Shown here: piece after piece, positions 26,140-33,696 of the stretch
Layout: each line of letters begins with the position of its first letter
How positions within the stretch are numbered: the first letter of the stretch is position 1
From: Herpetosiphonaceae bacterium
GTDB taxonomy: Bacteria; Chloroflexota; Chloroflexia; Chloroflexales; Kallotenuaceae
Direction: 5' to 3'
Assembly (NCBI GenBank): GCA_013821605.1
Contig: JACDGP010000016.1
Span: forward strand, 1-59,569
Length of the DNA: 59,569 nt
Position numbers and translations under genes: made by a program
The notes under the pieces: model-generated
The model's input: the letters and a program-made list of their open reading frames with translations, nothing else
The model's database searches: none
Told to the model about the DNA's origin: nothing

Positions 26140-27114
26140 CTAAGGCAACAGTTGGTGTTCTGGATGCGCCTGTGGCTGTGCCAGTAACAGCAAAGCGGCT
26201 GCACCAAGGACGCCAACGTTCTGACCAAGCTTGGCTATGGTGACCGGGACATCACGATACGACTCCATCGCTCGGGCCGTGATTGTGGCAAGGAGCGGGT
26301 CTCGTAGCAGCTCGAAACTATGCATGACGCCCCCGCCGAGGGCGATACGTGCCGGTGAAAAGAGGTGGAGCAAATTTACGACGCCCACGCCGATCAGGGT
26401 ACCTTCCTCATGCAATAGGGTGCGTGAAAGTGCATCATGCTGCTGGGCAGCTTCCCAAACATCCACGGCGGTAACGGTTGCCGGGGTCGCCATGCTATGG
26501 AGCTTGGTGGTAGGAGTATGCTGCATTTCTTCAGCCGCGCGCCGCGCAAGGGCTGTGCCAGATGCTAACACTTCCCAACAGCCGCGATTACCACAACCAC
26601 AGATCGGACCATTGGCCTCGATGATCATGTGCCCGACTTCGGCGGCCATGCCTTTGCGCCCGAGCAGCAAGCGACCATCCATGATCACACCTCCACCGAT
26701 GCCGGTACTGATTGTGACATACACAAAGTCGCGCGTACCACGCCCACTGCCAAAAATCCACTCACCTAAGCCGGCCACATTGGCATCATTGCCAACCTCG
26801 ACCGGAAGCTGCAAGCGTGCGCGCAACATGTCTTTGAGTGGCACGTTATTCCAGCCTGGCAGGTTCGGTGCTTCGAAGACGATCCCGCGTGGACCATCGA
26901 CCGGCCCTGGCGTTCCTACCCCAATGCCGCTGATCTCATTGGCTGCTGCATCTGCTCGCAATGCTTCGATTAAGTGCGTCATGGCAGCCACGACATCGCT
27001 GGGACCACTGGTGGGAGTCGGCATTGCGAGGTGCGCCTTGATCACGCCGTCAGCATCACAGCGCACCGCTCGTAGTTGAGTACCACCTAAATCGATGCCG
27101 ATAACGTCGGCCAT
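26140..27114 (-). CDS. ROK-family sugar kinase (glucokinase-like)
   Basis: 324 residues. N-terminal phosphate loop IGIDLGGTQLRAVRCD; GVGTPGPVDGPRGIVFEAPN; substrate and catalytic part VGNDANVAGLGEWIFGSGRG, then VYVTISTGIGGGVIMDG; the ROK zinc motif CGCGNRGCWEVLASGTAL preceded by GHMII, which supplies the histidine. Adjacent C-terminal sequence has the IALGGGVM adenosine loop. This fits bacterial glucokinases, but other ROK hexose kinases cannot be excluded. The start at 27114 has AAGGAG 7 bases upstream; a frame extending 29 codons further has none. A TATAAT box lies upstream at 27153-27148. Confidence 0.9.
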   Translation of the reverse strand: MADVIGIDLGGTQLRAVRCDADGVIKAHLAMPTPTSGPSDVVAAMTHLIEALRADAAANEISGIGVGTPGPVDGPRGIVFEAPNLPGWNNVPLKDMLRARLQLPVEVGNDANVAGLGEWIFGSGRGTRDFVYVTISTGIGGGVIMDGRLLLGRKGMAAEVGHMIIEANGPICGCGNRGCWEVLASGTALARRAAEEMQHTPTTKLHSMATPATVTAVDVWEAAQQHDALSRTLLHEEGTLIGVGVVNLLHLFSPARIALGGGVMHSFELLRDPLLATITARAMESYRDVPVTIAKLGQNVGVLGAAALLLLAQPQAHPEHQLLP

Positions 27115-27147
27115 CGGATGCTCCTTGCTTTGGTGTGATGCCAGACC

Positions 27148-27153
27148 ATTATA
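27148..27153 (-). promoter_or_regulatory. -10 box for the ROK kinase gene
   Basis: Perfect TATAAT on the minus strand, about 34 bases before the start codon. No convincing -35 element at 16-18 bases. Confidence 0.45.
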
Positions 27154-27226
27154 ACAGTCCACTGAGCCACGATGAGCATACATCGGGGGTCTGCCCCGCA
27201 TGTCACAGCAGTAGCAAACGCTATTT

Positions 27227-27235
27227 TGCTATAAT
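27227..27235 (+). promoter_or_regulatory. Extended -10 promoter for rpoN
   Basis: TGCTATAAT on the plus strand: a perfect TATAAT preceded by the TGn extension, which can replace a -35 element. None is evident at the usual place. Predicted start about 27242, 45 bases before the ATG. Confidence 0.55.
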
Positions 27236-27286
27236 GGAGTGAGGTCGGAAGCCAAGGGGCATCGTTGCAGAGAAGGAGTGCTGGTT

Positions 27287-28669
27287 ATGATGGACATGTC
27301 GATGGGGATGGTTGTGCAGCAGCAGATGAAACCATCGCCCGCCCTCATCGCCCTCAATAATATGCTGATCTTGTCGACGTTGGAACTCCAGCAGTTGATC
27401 CAGCATGAGATTGAGGAAAACCCGGCGCTCGAACTTGTTGAGTCGGACGAAGGTTTGTGCCAGCGCTGTGGGCGGCAGCTATCGGGTACGGTGTGTGTCC
27501 ATTGCCAGCAAGAAGATTTACGGATTATCGAAGCTGAGCGTGATGATTACAGCACGGGCTTCGATGATGATGATTTTGATCCTTTGATGCTGGTAGCGGC
27601 CCCGGCGCAGATGGGTGAACTCTTGATTCGTGATCTGCATGCCAGCCTGCCACGCGAAGATCATTTCATTGCCGAATACCTTGTCGGGAGTTTGAATGAT
27701 CAGGGCTTGCTGGAGGGCAGCGTTGAAGAGCACGCCACGTCATTGAGTGTCGATCCAGAACGGGTCGAGCGAGTGCTGCAAAAGCTTCAGGAGGTTGCGC
27801 CGGTGGGTGTTGGTGCACGCGATGTGCCGGAGTGCCTGCTGCTTCAAATGCGGCGGCTGGCCAGCGAAGGCGTGACCCACCCCTATGTCGAACGGATCAT
27901 CCGCGAACATTGGCGGGACTTGGGCGAGCATCGCTACGGTGTGATCGCGCAGGCGCTTGGTATCGCGTATGACGAAGTGGTTGAGGCGCGCGATTTCATC
28001 CGGCAGCATTTGCGTCCGTATCCGCTGGATCGATCCGGCATCGACGGCGGCGGGAGCCCGACCTCCACGACCTACCTGACGCCCGATGTCATTATTCGGG
28101 AAGAAGAAGGAAAGCTGGTAGCCGAAGTGATCGAGTCACAGCGCTATTTCTTGCGCATGAGTCCGATCTACCAGGACCTAGCCCGCCAAACAACGCGGGG
28201 CAGCGAGTTGCATGTCACTGCCGAAGAAAAAGAACATTTGACCCAATATATGAGCCGCGCACAATTATTCCTAACGAATCTCCGCCAGCGTCGTGAAACC
28301 ATCCGGCGTATCTCGGAATTTCTGATTGATCGGCAAGAACCGTTTTTGCGGCAGGGCGTGCGCCATCTCGTACCACTGACCCGTGCGGAGGTCGCCCTAG
28401 CGATCGGGGTCCATGAGTCGACGGTGAGCCGTGCCACGGCCAACAAGCATGTCCAGATTCCCTCCCATGAAGTGATCCCGTTTGCCCATTTCTTCACCGC
28501 TTCTCTTAGTGTTAAAGATGTCCTGATGGAGCTCATCGCGAACGAGAAAACGCCATTAACCGATCAGGAACTGGTCGAAATATTGAAGGCGCAGGGCTTT
28601 GAAGTCGCCCGTCGCACGGTGGCAAAATACCGTAACCAATTGGGTATCTTAGCCTCAACGCTGCGGTAA
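27287..28669 (+). CDS. rpoN: RNA polymerase sigma-54 factor with zinc-ribbon-like insert
   Basis: 460 residues. Region I (QQMKPSPALIALNNMLILST, LELQQLIQHEIEENPALELV) binds activators. Directly after it lies C58-x2-C61-x8-C70-x2-C73, a probable zinc ribbon not present in the classical enterobacterial protein. The core-binding domain has the LNDQGLLEGS and VAPVGVGARDVPECLLLQM repeats. The DNA-binding part has TRAEVALAIGVHESTVSRAT and ends with the RpoN box ARRTVAKYRN, in which the final glutamate of the usual motif is Asn. The ATG at 27287 follows AGAAGGAG by 8 bases. Sigma-54 reads -24/-12 promoters and needs an AAA+ activator; none is encoded in this window. Confidence 0.95.
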   Translation: MMDMSMGMVVQQQMKPSPALIALNNMLILSTLELQQLIQHEIEENPALELVESDEGLCQRCGRQLSGTVCVHCQQEDLRIIEAERDDYSTGFDDDDFDPLMLVAAPAQMGELLIRDLHASLPREDHFIAEYLVGSLNDQGLLEGSVEEHATSLSVDPERVERVLQKLQEVAPVGVGARDVPECLLLQMRRLASEGVTHPYVERIIREHWRDLGEHRYGVIAQALGIAYDEVVEARDFIRQHLRPYPLDRSGIDGGGSPTSTTYLTPDVIIREEEGKLVAEVIESQRYFLRMSPIYQDLARQTTRGSELHVTAEEKEHLTQYMSRAQLFLTNLRQRRETIRRISEFLIDRQEPFLRQGVRHLVPLTRAEVALAIGVHESTVSRATANKHVQIPSHEVIPFAHFFTASLSVKDVLMELIANEKTPLTDQELVEILKAQGFEVARRTVAKYRNQLGILASTLR

Positions 28670-28688
28670 AACAGGGTAAGGAGTATAC

Positions 28689-29930
28689 GTGGCTCAACAG
28701 ATTAAGACGCATCATTTTCCGAATGGTTTGACGCTGACCGTAGAGACGATGCCGCATTTACGCTCTGCGTCGTGGACGTTGTTGATCCCGGCGGGATCGG
28801 CAACCGACCCTTCCGGGCGGAGTGGCGCGGCGCAAGTTTTGAACGGCATGATCTATCGCGGAGCGGGTGACCGTGATGCGCGGGCGCTCTCGGATGCCGT
28901 TGATGATCTGGGGGTGCAGCGTGGTGGCGGGGTTGACCGGGAATATATGACCTTAAGCGGCGCACTCTTGGCGGATGATCTTCCGGCAGCGCTGGCCCTA
29001 TATGCAGATATTGTCCAACGACCACAGTTGCCCGTCGATGAGCTAGATGCTGAACGTGCACTCGCTGTCCAAGCCGTGCAAAGCCTGCAGGATCGGCCTG
29101 CTCAACGGCTCTTCCAGGAATTAAATCGTATCTATTTTCCTGGGAACTTTGGTCGACCCACGCTAGGCGAGATCGATGAGCTCGGAGCATTAACACCAGG
29201 CGATCTCCAAGCCGACCATCAAGCGCGCTTTTGTTCCGACGGTGCGATCCTTGCTGTGGCAGGGGGTGTTGAGTTTGAGGCGGTCAAGGCAACCGTTGAG
29301 CAGCTGTTTGGCAACTGGGCCGGTAAAGGACCATCGACGCCTGCGGTTAAGCTCCGTGATGAGCCGCTCTACCACCATCTGCCACAGGATACAGCGCAGA
29401 CGCAGATCGGCGTCGCGTATGCCGGCTTCCCGCTTGGCGATCCAGAGTATTACATGGCTCGCCTGGCGTTGAATGTGTTGTCTGGGGGCATGGGGGCACG
29501 GCTGTTTACCGAAGTGCGTGAGAAGCGGGGTCTGGTATATTCGGTGGGTGCATCGCCGCGCGTCCTCAAAGGAGTCGGGATGGTACTGGGCTATGCCGGT
29601 ACTCAGCCTGAGCGTGCACAGGAAACCGTGGACGTGTTGTTGGGCGAACTCCGCCGGATCAAAGCCGGTGTAAGTGCTGATGAGCTGGAACGCGCGCGCA
29701 CCGGCTTGCTTGCGGCCCTCGTCATGGCCGGCGAAGCGACCGGCTCGCGGGCTGGCTCAATGGCTGCGGATATTTTCCTGCTCGGTCGTCCGCGCACGTT
29801 AGACGAGATTCGCGATGCCGTCGAAGGTGTGACGCTGGCCGCCTTGAACGAACACGTGAGTACGCACGCCCCAACAAATTTTACCGTACTCACCCTGGGA
29901 CCCGCTCCGGTTGAGATCCACTCCATATAG
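28689..29930 (+). CDS. M16-family peptidase homologue, catalytically inactive subunit
   Basis: 413 residues with GTG start preceded by AAGGAG. It has the overall M16 fold (FPNGLTLTVETMPHLRSASW, AGVAYAGFPLGDP-type second half, VREKRGLVYSVGASPRVLKG). The zinc motif H-x-x-E-H is missing: at the corresponding site it reads SGAAQVLNGMIYRG. The substrate-closing Arg/Tyr region near EKRGLVYSVGA is retained. It lies 14 bases before an M16 gene with an intact motif. Paired inactive/active subunits forming heterodimers are known for this family, with the inactive one shaping the chamber. Likely role: processing or degrading peptides with its partner. Confidence 0.9.
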   Translation: MAQQIKTHHFPNGLTLTVETMPHLRSASWTLLIPAGSATDPSGRSGAAQVLNGMIYRGAGDRDARALSDAVDDLGVQRGGGVDREYMTLSGALLADDLPAALALYADIVQRPQLPVDELDAERALAVQAVQSLQDRPAQRLFQELNRIYFPGNFGRPTLGEIDELGALTPGDLQADHQARFCSDGAILAVAGGVEFEAVKATVEQLFGNWAGKGPSTPAVKLRDEPLYHHLPQDTAQTQIGVAYAGFPLGDPEYYMARLALNVLSGGMGARLFTEVREKRGLVYSVGASPRVLKGVGMVLGYAGTQPERAQETVDVLLGELRRIKAGVSADELERARTGLLAALVMAGEATGSRAGSMAADIFLLGRPRTLDEIRDAVEGVTLAALNEHVSTHAPTNFTVLTLGPAPVEIHSI

Positions 29931-29944
29931 GACAAGGATAACCC

Positions 29945-31183
29945 ATGCGTTACGACCAAGCTACTCTGCCTAATGGTCTACAGATTATTGGTGAACATAA
30001 TCCTGATGCTCAGTCGGTTGCGCTCGGCTTCTTTGCGCGTACCGGCTCGCGCGACGAGACGCCCGAGATCTCGGGCGTGAGCCACTTCTTGGAACATATG
30101 ATGTTCAAAGGCACCGAGCGCCGCTCGCCTGAAGATGTTAACCGCGAGTTTGACGAGATGGGCGCGAACTACAATGCATTCACCTCCGAAGAAAATACGG
30201 TGTATTTCGGTGCGGTGCTGCCGAAGTTCCAGGGTCAATTGGTTGATCTGCTAGCCGATATGATGCGGCCAACGCTGCGCACCAGCGATTTTGACACCGA
30301 AAAAAAGGTGATCCTGGAAGAGATCGCGATGTACAAGGATCGACCACAGTCGGTGCTCTTCGATGTGGCCCGCGAGACCTATCATCATGGTCACCCGCTA
30401 GGTAACAGTGTGTTGGGCTCAACCGAGAGCATTACTGCGCTGGAGCGTGACCGTATGCTCGAATATTTCGAACGACGCTATGCGCCGAACAATCTTCTGC
30501 TGGTACTGACCGGCAACTATGATTGGACCGGTGCTGTGGCTCAAGCCACTGCAGCCAGCGCTACATGGCAGCCAGCTGACGCTCCGCGTGCGCTTTCCGC
30601 GCCTGAGCCATATGCCTATGAACGAATGGTGGCCGATCCCAAGCGTGATCGCGTGTATATTGCACTGGTCGCACCCGCTCCTGCCGCCCAAACTGCTGAA
30701 CGGTTCGCGGCTGAGGTACTCGCCGCAGCGGTTGGTGGAGGCGAAGGCTCACGACTCTACTGGGCGCTGGTGCATGGTGGGCTAGCCGACAGCGTTGGAC
30801 TGTGGTATGACTCAAGTGATGGTGCCGGTGCATTTTATACCTACGCCTCGTGTAGTCCGGAGCGGGTGCAGGAGGTGCTTCAGATCATTCGCGCAACCCT
30901 CGAAACCGCTCAACGTGATGGTCTGAGCGAAGACGAGTTGGCACGAGCGCGGCGTAAGATTGCCTCGGGGCTTATGCTAGGGGCAGAAACGCCGATGGGT
31001 CGCCTGACTGCCGTGGGCTTCGATTGGGTATACCGTAAAGCTGTCATGCCATTGAACGAGGTTGCCGATCATTATCTGGCTGTTACACCCACCGAAGTGG
31101 CAAAGCTTCTCCAGACTCAACCGTTTGCGACCTTAACCGTCGTCGTGCTTGGCCCATTAGCTGAAGCTACCCCCGGCCTATGA
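29945..31183 (+). CDS. M16-family zinc peptidase, active subunit
   Basis: 412 residues. The inverted zinc motif HFLEH is at 47-51 (GVSHFLEHMMFKGT), and the third ligand is in the ILEEIAMYKDRPQSVLFD region about 75 residues later. GHPLGNSVLGSTESI and the C-terminal GGGEGSRLYWALVHGGLADS are typical of processing-peptidase-like proteins. Most such proteins have 410-430 residues. It ends in an ATGA overlap with the following esterase gene and follows the inactive M16 gene, so it belongs to an rpoN-M16-M16-esterase run. No signal peptide is seen. Confidence 0.93.
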   Translation: MRYDQATLPNGLQIIGEHNPDAQSVALGFFARTGSRDETPEISGVSHFLEHMMFKGTERRSPEDVNREFDEMGANYNAFTSEENTVYFGAVLPKFQGQLVDLLADMMRPTLRTSDFDTEKKVILEEIAMYKDRPQSVLFDVARETYHHGHPLGNSVLGSTESITALERDRMLEYFERRYAPNNLLLVLTGNYDWTGAVAQATAASATWQPADAPRALSAPEPYAYERMVADPKRDRVYIALVAPAPAAQTAERFAAEVLAAAVGGGEGSRLYWALVHGGLADSVGLWYDSSDGAGAFYTYASCSPERVQEVLQIIRATLETAQRDGLSEDELARARRKIASGLMLGAETPMGRLTAVGFDWVYRKAVMPLNEVADHYLAVTPTEVAKLLQTQPFATLTVVVLGPLAEATPGL

Positions 31184-31944
31184 AGACCGGCATCCTTTTG
31201 CTGCATGGCTTCACGTCGGATGAGCGGTCGGTTGATAAGCTGCTGTTAATTGCCCAAGAACTTGGCTATCAAACCGAGGCACCCCGCTTGCGGGGCCACG
31301 GCCTGCATTATCGCGACTTGTATGGTAAGCGCTGGGAGCACTGGCGCGAAGATGTGCGTCAAGGCTACCAACTCCTACGCGAACGGGTCGATCAAGTCGT
31401 CGTGGTCGGCTTTTCAATGGGCGGGTTGCTGGCACTTGAGCTGGCAGCACAGCCTGATGTTGAGCTGGCTGGCGTTGCCGCACTCGCCCCAGCTACCCAC
31501 ATTGCCCATCCGCTTGCTCCGATTGCCTGGATGGCGCGGGGCTGGTACCGCTTCTTGCCGATGGGCAAGAGTGTTGGCTACAGCGATCCCGACTTAGCAA
31601 TCGCTGATGATAGCTACCCCCGTCTTGCGACCGACGCCTTTGTGTCATTCTACCGGGCCTCACGCCGAATTCGGCGGGTATTGCCACAGATCAGCGCCCC
31701 ATTGCTGCTGATTCATTCTCGTCGGGATCGCGTGATCAAACCGTGCAGTTCGCAATTCGCCTTTGACCAAGTCAAGTCAGTGACGAAAGAGTTAATCTGG
31801 CTTGAGCAGAGTGGGCATGCCATGCTGGATGATATCGAGGCTGATACCGTGGTGGCACATGTCCGGAACTTTCTGCTACGCTTCATAGAAGCCCCGCTTC
31901 AATCTGTAGGAAGGCATGAGGCGCGAACGTTCTCGCCGGCGTAG
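31180..31944 (+). CDS. Alpha/beta hydrolase, carboxylesterase/monoacylglycerol-lipase type
   Basis: 254 residues. GILLLHGFTSDERSVDKLLL forms the oxyanion region, VVVVGFSMGGLLALELA the nucleophile elbow (Ser in GFSMG), HSRRDRVIKP carries the acid residue and LEQSGHAMLDDIE the histidine. This pattern fits the Est30-like carboxylesterases. The start codon overlaps the stop of the M16 gene. The C-terminal 30 residues are shared, in another frame, with the start of the next gene. The natural substrate is not known. Confidence 0.88.
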   Translation: MKTGILLLHGFTSDERSVDKLLLIAQELGYQTEAPRLRGHGLHYRDLYGKRWEHWREDVRQGYQLLRERVDQVVVVGFSMGGLLALELAAQPDVELAGVAALAPATHIAHPLAPIAWMARGWYRFLPMGKSVGYSDPDLAIADDSYPRLATDAFVSFYRASRRIRRVLPQISAPLLLIHSRRDRVIKPCSSQFAFDQVKSVTKELIWLEQSGHAMLDDIEADTVVAHVRNFLLRFIEAPLQSVGRHEARTFSPA

Positions 31945-32245
31945 AAGCAGTCGAACACACGAACGACGCTACGCCACAGCACATTCAACCCGCGCACTGC
32001 TGCTGATTGGCGGCTTTGTTGCCGGGGCACTGCTCGAGTGGGTACGTTCCCAGCCACGCTCGGTGCATTGGGGCTGGCAGTCCGATACCATAGCAACATT
32101 GCTGGCTGCTTGGGCTGCGGTTGCTTTATTGGCTTGGTGGCCGGAGCGCAGCGAACGCCAACTCCCCGGGGCCGCTGCCTTGATGCTTGCCATGCTATTC
32201 CTGGGCACGTTGGTGATGCACGAACTCATCAACCATCATGTGTGA
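31916..32245 (+). CDS. Small membrane protein with Arg-rich N-terminus, function unknown
   Basis: 109 residues. The first 20 are strongly basic (RRERSRRRRSSRTHERR), followed by three hydrophobic helices at about 27-43, 58-75 and 85-105. The positive N-terminus should stay inside. Start ATG at 31916 follows AGGAAGG closely and lies 29 bases inside the 3' end of the esterase gene. I recognise no family. It ends 6 bases before a convergent gene. Confidence 0.6.
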   Translation: MRRERSRRRRSSRTHERRYATAHSTRALLLIGGFVAGALLEWVRSQPRSVHWGWQSDTIATLLAAWAAVALLAWWPERSERQLPGAAALMLAMLFLGTLVMHELINHHV

Positions 32246-32251
32246 TGGGTG

Positions 32252-32671
32252 TTAATTGGCGCGAGCGAGCAGATCGAGCAAAGCCATGCCATAGGCATCT
32301 TCGCCGCTGGGAGCCGTAAAGGAGCGTAGGTCGCCCTTGGTCCCAACCGTGCAGGTATACTCCCCGCTGCCGCGCACCAGCCGCAATTCGGCCGGTGCCG
32401 GGAGCTGCCGGTCCAGGAGCATGCGCAACTGCGTTTCGGTCGGCAGCCACACCACATCCCCCACGACGACGTGATCGAGTGCCCATTCGGTACTGCCGTG
32501 AAACACGATCATCGGTACGCCATTTAAGCGCTGCACAAAGGCCGTTTGTTCGCTGATCACAAAAGGATGGTCGTCAAGACCCGTGCCTGGCACGGCAAAA
32601 TGATCGCCAACCGCCGGTTCCCAGGGCAAGCCGGCAGCATGTAATTGTTGGGCCAGTGGTACTGTGATCAA
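32252..32671 (-). CDS. Conserved-looking hypothetical protein, about 140 residues
   Basis: 139 residues, no signal peptide or membrane helix. It starts with SIMLAR-type short helix VPLAQQLHAAGLPWEPAVGD and continues HFAVPGTGLDDHPFVISEQT, EWALDHVVVGDVVWLPTETQ, LRMLLDRQL and ends EDAYGMALLDLLAR. The layout reminds me of small soluble proteins found in Chloroflexi genomes that are sometimes labelled as pilus-assembly-like, but I cannot support that label. It lies 27 bases after the GlsB-like gene on the same strand. Confidence 0.6.
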   Translation of the reverse strand: MITVPLAQQLHAAGLPWEPAVGDHFAVPGTGLDDHPFVISEQTAFVQRLNGVPMIVFHGSTEWALDHVVVGDVVWLPTETQLRMLLDRQLPAPAELRLVRGSGEYTCTVGTKGDLRSFTAPSGEDAYGMALLDLLARAN

Positions 32672-32698
32672 GCCAAAGCCTCCGTTGCTGCCTGTCGG

Positions 32699-33010
32699 TC
32701 AATAATAACGTGTACGCCGGTACCGAAAGCTGCTGCCTAAGAGCACCAGCACGATCGCTCCTAATAAGGCCCATACCAATTGAACATTCACGCCGGCGAT
32801 CGATAAGGTGATCAACGGTGGAAGATGCAGAACGACCGCTAGCCATGAGCCAGCCAATGCACCGATCAGCCCGACACCGGTTGAGCCAAGTAATCCAATA
32901 TGCGTATAGCCGAGAATAGATTCCGCAATAGCCCCACACACGAGTGCTACGACGAGCCAAACCACGATCTGGATGACGGCAATTGGCTGCCCGTTGAGTG
33001 TCAATCCCAT
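32699..33010 (-). CDS. GlsB/YeaQ/YmgE-type (transglycosylase-associated) membrane protein
   Basis: 103 residues from the ATG at 33010, with AAGGAG 7 bases upstream; the open frame extends 24 codons further without support. Three helices carry the glycine patterns of this family: VVWLVVALVCGAIAESILGY, GLLGSTGVGLIGALAGSWLA and VQLVWALLGAIVLVLLGSSF. Such small proteins are linked to envelope stress, but their mechanism is unknown. The tail is basic (RYRRTRYY). Confidence 0.82.
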   Translation of the reverse strand: MGLTLNGQPIAVIQIVVWLVVALVCGAIAESILGYTHIGLLGSTGVGLIGALAGSWLAVVLHLPPLITLSIAGVNVQLVWALLGAIVLVLLGSSFRYRRTRYY

Positions 33011-33086
33011 TCGTCGCTCCTTAACAAACTCAGCAAAGTATACATCCTTAAGCTCCTCGACGTCAGACTGTTGCGCCAGCAACCAA

Positions 33087-33112
33087 AGGCCTCGCTGAGT
33101 TCAGCGAGGCCT
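33087..33112 (-). terminator. Hairpin terminator after the copper-protein gene
   Basis: Perfect inverted repeat: AGGCCTCGCTGA (33087-33098) and TCAGCGAGGCCT (33101-33112) around two bases. On the minus strand it is followed by TTTGG, a short T run. It lies 23 bases after the stop of the azurin-like gene. Confidence 0.7.
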
Positions 33113-33134
33113 GAAGAAAACCAATGGCGCGAGG

Positions 33135-33545
33135 CTACTTAACGACGACGTTGCCCTTCATGGTCGCTTCATGACCGGGGAAGGCACAGTAGAATTCATA
33201 CGTGCCGGCCGCTAACGTAACAGGTGCCCCCGTCTTGCTCTGGCCATTGTCCAGGTAAGCCGTCTTGTCTGGGCCCGGGATAAAATACTGATCTGTACCG
33301 GCTGCATTCTTGATCACAAAGTTGTGCTGCATCCCGCCATTGTTCACAAAATTGACGGTGAAGGGCTGATTAGCCGTCGCATCAAGCTCTGCCTTGTCAT
33401 ACTTAATGCCTTCGACGGCCGTAATCGTCAATGCCTGCGGGGGTGCTGCATTACCGCCACCACCAGCACCGCTACCTCCACCACAGCCCGTCAGTGTTAG
33501 GGCAACTGCAACGGCGCTGCCCCCTAAGAACATGCGTAGTTTCAT
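33135..33545 (-). CDS. Azurin/auracyanin-like blue copper lipoprotein
   Basis: 136 residues. Signal peptide with lipobox at Cys21 (LTLTGC), then a Gly/Ala-rich linker (22-36). The cupredoxin domain has a full set of type 1 copper ligands: His74 (GMQHNFVI), Cys120, His125 and Met129 (YEFYCAFPGHEATMKG). The Cys-x4-His-x3-Met spacing is that of azurin. It would carry single electrons at the outer membrane face. Auracyanins of green filamentous bacteria are of this kind and replace soluble cytochromes as donors, so a similar respiratory role is likely here. Good ribosome site (GAGGAG), its own promoter and terminator: a single-gene unit. Confidence 0.92.
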   Translation of the reverse strand: MKLRMFLGGSAVAVALTLTGCGGGSGAGGGGNAAPPQALTITAVEGIKYDKAELDATANQPFTVNFVNNGGMQHNFVIKNAAGTDQYFIPGPDKTAYLDNGQSKTGAPVTLAAGTYEFYCAFPGHEATMKGNVVVK

Positions 33546-33573
33546 CTATTGGGCTCCTCATAAAACCTATTGG

Positions 33574-33589
33574 GTAGCCGCTGGGCTAC
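33574..33589 (-). other. Hairpin at the 5' end of the copper-protein transcript
   Basis: GTAGCC (33589-33584) pairs with GGCTAC (33579-33574) around a 4-base loop on the minus strand. By the promoter spacing it begins at or next to +1, a position known to protect mRNAs from 5' decay. Confidence 0.4.
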
Positions 33590-33595
33590 TTGTGT

Positions 33596-33623
33596 ATTAT
33601 ATCACAATGTCAACGGACGTCAA
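33596..33623 (-). promoter_or_regulatory. Promoter of the copper-protein gene
   Basis: On the minus strand TTGACG (33623-33618) and a perfect TATAAT (33601-33596) are 16 bases apart. GTTGAC occurs twice, 10 bases apart, within this region, which could serve a regulator. Confidence 0.65.
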
Positions 33624-33696
33624 CTAGCTTAGGTGCAGAATATTGCATTCTAATCCCTTAAATTGTCATTGCTCCGAACACAAAATAGGTTGCAGG

